From an uncultured Acetatifactor sp. (GTDB lineage: Bacteria > Bacillota > Clostridia > Lachnospirales > Lachnospiraceae): a stretch of DNA of 5,824 bases. The notes below the pieces were generated by a model. The model saw only the letters and a list, made by a program, of their open reading frames with translations, was not told the origin of the DNA and searched no databases. The position numbers were made by a program, and so were the translations under genes. Where the stretch lies: positions 1 to 5,824 of the forward strand of contig CAJTSE010000038.1 in assembly GCA_910578815.1 (NCBI GenBank). Reading direction: 5' to 3'. Positions 4,598 through 5,824 of the stretch are shown here, piece by piece; the first letter of the stretch is position 1, and the number at the start of each line of letters is the position of its first letter.

Positions 4598-5451
4598 TAG
4601 AGATTACTGCAGAAGTCCGGGCGGCCATAGACAGAGCCGCCGGGGATATGGAACTTGCCGGGGACGAATACATAGAACCGGCTGACGGGCTTATCCACTG
4701 TAAGAAATGCCGTGGCAGCCGCCAGACTGTTGTGCCCAGGTTCGGAGGCTCCGGCTATTTCATGCCCCGCTGCCTCTGCCCCTGCCAGCAGAAGGCGCAG
4801 GAGGAACGGAAAGCCATGGAGGAACAGAGGGAACGCATGGAGCGTGTCAAACGCCGGAAGGCACAGGGGCTTCAGGACAGATACCTTTATGATTACACTT
4901 TCGCCAATGATAACGGCCAGAATCCCGTCATGGAGAAGGCACACGCCTATGTGGAGCATTGGAAGGAGGCATACCGGGACAATACCGGCCTTCTGCTCTT
5001 TGGTGACGTGGGAACCGGGAAATCCTTTTTTGCCGGCTGTATCGCCAATGCCCTGCTTGACCGTGACGTGCCGGTTCTGATGACAAATTTCCCGTCTATC
5101 CTGAACCGGCTGACCGGCGTGTTTGCCGAGGACAGGGCGGCCTTTATCGCCAGCCTGGACGATTACAGCCTGCTTGTCATTGATGATTTAGGCGTGGAGC
5201 GCAGTACCGAGTATGCCATGGAGCAGATGTTCACCGTCATTGACAGCCGGTATCGGAGTAAGAAGCCGCTGATTGTCACGACAAACCTGAAACTGGAAGA
5301 AATCAAGAACCCGCCAGACCTTGCCCACGCAAGGATTTATGACCGCATACTGGAACGGTGTGCGCCGGTTCTCTTTTCCGGTAAGAACTTCCGGGAGGAA
5401 GGAGCCAGGGCGACCAAAGCGGCGGCGAAGGAGATTGTGAGGAAGGAATAG
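4594..5451 (+). CDS. DnaC/IstB-type AAA+ helicase loader
   Basis: A 285-residue ATPase expected to load the host replicative helicase at the origin opened by the initiator. Walker A is GDVGTGKS (137-144), Walker B LLVIDDLG (193-200), sensor I VTTN (228-231), and YDRILERC (249-256) carries the likely arginine finger region. Upstream is a cysteine cluster, CKKC (36-39) and CLCPC (60-64), a probable zinc site common in phage DnaC-like loaders, followed by a charged helix (66-92). The start ATG overlaps the initiator's stop, with AAGGAG seven bases upstream, indicating coupled synthesis. IstB-type transposition helpers share this fold, but no IstA-like transposase is adjacent and the initiator partner favours replication. 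Confidence 0.9.
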   Translation: MIEITAEVRAAIDRAAGDMELAGDEYIEPADGLIHCKKCRGSRQTVVPRFGGSGYFMPRCLCPCQQKAQEERKAMEEQRERMERVKRRKAQGLQDRYLYDYTFANDNGQNPVMEKAHAYVEHWKEAYRDNTGLLLFGDVGTGKSFFAGCIANALLDRDVPVLMTNFPSILNRLTGVFAEDRAAFIASLDDYSLLVIDDLGVERSTEYAMEQMFTVIDSRYRSKKPLIVTTNLKLEEIKNPPDLAHARIYDRILERCAPVLFSGKNFREEGARATKAAAKEIVRKE

Positions 5452-5481
5452 CATAAACTGATTGCATGAAAAGGAGGATTT

Positions 5482-5664
5482 ATGGGCAGCGAGAAAATCA
5501 CAGAGGACATTACCACCACGACACCGGCTAAGGACGCTCCCGCACTGGTGAAGAAGATTGGCCGGACTACCTACATTGTGCGGGTTCATTTCAGCAAGAC
5601 CAGCAGGGAAACCATGAGCGACAAAATCAAGCGTATGCTGAAAAATGAGATACAGCAGATGTAA
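5482..5664 (+). CDS. TnpW family transposon-encoded protein
   Basis: A 60-residue protein with a Thr-rich, probably flexible N-terminus (7-19) and the conserved C-terminal block KKIGRTTYIVRVHFSKTSRE (24-43) then TMSDKIKRMLKNEI, which I recognise as the TnpW family named from Tn4451-type clostridial elements. Its function is unknown; it is regularly found just upstream of a recombinase gene. AAGGAGG (5471-5477) lies only four bases before the ATG, a short but usable spacing. It follows the DnaC-like gene by 30 bases with no terminator between, so it is probably in the same transcript. Confidence 0.8.
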   Translation: MGSEKITEDITTTTPAKDAPALVKKIGRTTYIVRVHFSKTSRETMSDKIKRMLKNEIQQM

Positions 5665-5685
5665 AAAAGCGATAATGGAAACAGA

Positions 5686-5714
5686 CCGGGAATCAGATTT
5701 GCTCTGGCTCCCGG
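5686..5714 (+). other. Stable hairpin between tnpW and the next gene
   Basis: CCGGGA (5686-5691) pairs with TCCCGG (5709-5714). After one A/C mismatch, TCAGA pairs with TCTGG (one wobble) around the loop TTTGC. It is not followed by a T run (CTTGTAAAA), so a normal intrinsic terminator is unlikely. It stands 11 bases before the AGGAGG of the next gene and may moderate transcription or mRNA stability between the genes. Confidence 0.5.
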
Positions 5715-5742
5715 CTTGTAAAATCAGGAGGTTTATGATAGT

Positions 5743-5824
5743 ATGGAGATACGAAAACAGAAGGGAAAGCAGAAGGGAAAGCAGGTGGGAAGATTGACAG
5801 TGACGGAACAGATAGACCAGAAAC
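5743..5824 (+). CDS. Start of an unidentified gene, cut by the window end
   Basis: An open frame of 27 codons starting MEIRKQKGKQKGKQVGRLTV and running off the window. AGGAGG (5726-5731) lies 11 bases upstream; a nearer ATG at 5735 in another frame closes after 20 codons. The visible residues are a basic KQKG-repeat tail with no recognisable domain. Position directly after tnpW suggests the element's site-specific recombinase, but that is context only and nothing in the visible residues proves it. Confidence 0.5.
   Translation, partial: MEIRKQKGKQKGKQVGRLTVTEQIDQK
5759..5782 (+). repeat. Tandem 12-base repeat (two perfect copies)
   Basis: AGAAGGGAAAGC occurs twice in a row, and a degenerate third copy (AGGTGGGAAG) follows. 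In the frame of the gene starting at 5743 it encodes KQKG-KQKG-KQVG. The unit is a multiple of three, so slippage changes the length of the basic tail without breaking the frame. Confidence 0.7.

Noticed and set aside
1..5824. CRISPR array, tRNA or rRNA genes, insertion-sequence ends
   Set aside because: No regularly spaced repeats, no cloverleaf or rRNA-like sequence, and no transposase of the IS type were seen on either strand.

Overview
The window looks like part of an integrative mobilizable element, or of a larger conjugative element, from a gut-type Clostridia (Bacillota) host. The evidence is strong AAGGAGG-type Shine-Dalgarno sites, the gene families present (TTRAP-like protein, DUF3847, MobA/MobL relaxase, cysteine-rich VLP protein, phage-type replisome organizer, DnaC-like loader, TnpW) and the absence of housekeeping genes. 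No antibiotic-resistance or other cargo gene, no type IV secretion gene and no element end is visible, so the boundaries lie outside the window.

Layout. Positions 2-768 hold the 3' end of a sigma-70-like regulator followed closely by a TTRAP-type transfer-assisting protein, both on the + strand. A small XRE-type repressor lies on the - strand (815-1027) with its own intrinsic terminator between it and the convergent TTRAP gene. A 231-base divergent leader (1028-1258) ends in an intrinsic terminator that sits directly in front of a near-perfect ribosome binding site, which suggests conditional read-through into the mobilization genes.

The mobilization module is DUF3847 (1259-1546), then an untranslated stretch with three successive hairpins and the 9-base core GTGCGCCCT of IncQ-type nic sites (candidate oriT, 1556-1637), then a MobQ-family relaxase. 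The relaxase appears to start at an ATA codon (1734). That start places the catalytic Tyr at residue 25, as in RSF1010 MobA. A 56-residue small ORF and a zinc-binding-type cysteine-rich protein follow in overlapping, probably coupled, arrangement.

The replication module is a replisome-organizer-type initiator (3845-4597) overlapping a DnaC/IstB-type ATPase (4594-5451). Inside the initiator gene, at the codons of its interdomain linker, is a 14-bp perfect inverted repeat whose arms are each near-palindromic (GGACAWWTGTCC), followed by an AT/purine-rich run with direct repeats. I read this as a candidate replication origin embedded in the initiator gene.

TnpW (5482-5664) and the first 27 codons of another gene, possibly the element's recombinase, close the window.

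Working model (inference): the element excises, is nicked at the oriT by the relaxase with DUF3847 as likely accessory, moves through a helper's secretion channel, and can replicate through its own initiator and helicase loader. The XRE repressor and the leader terminator would keep the mobilization operon quiet.
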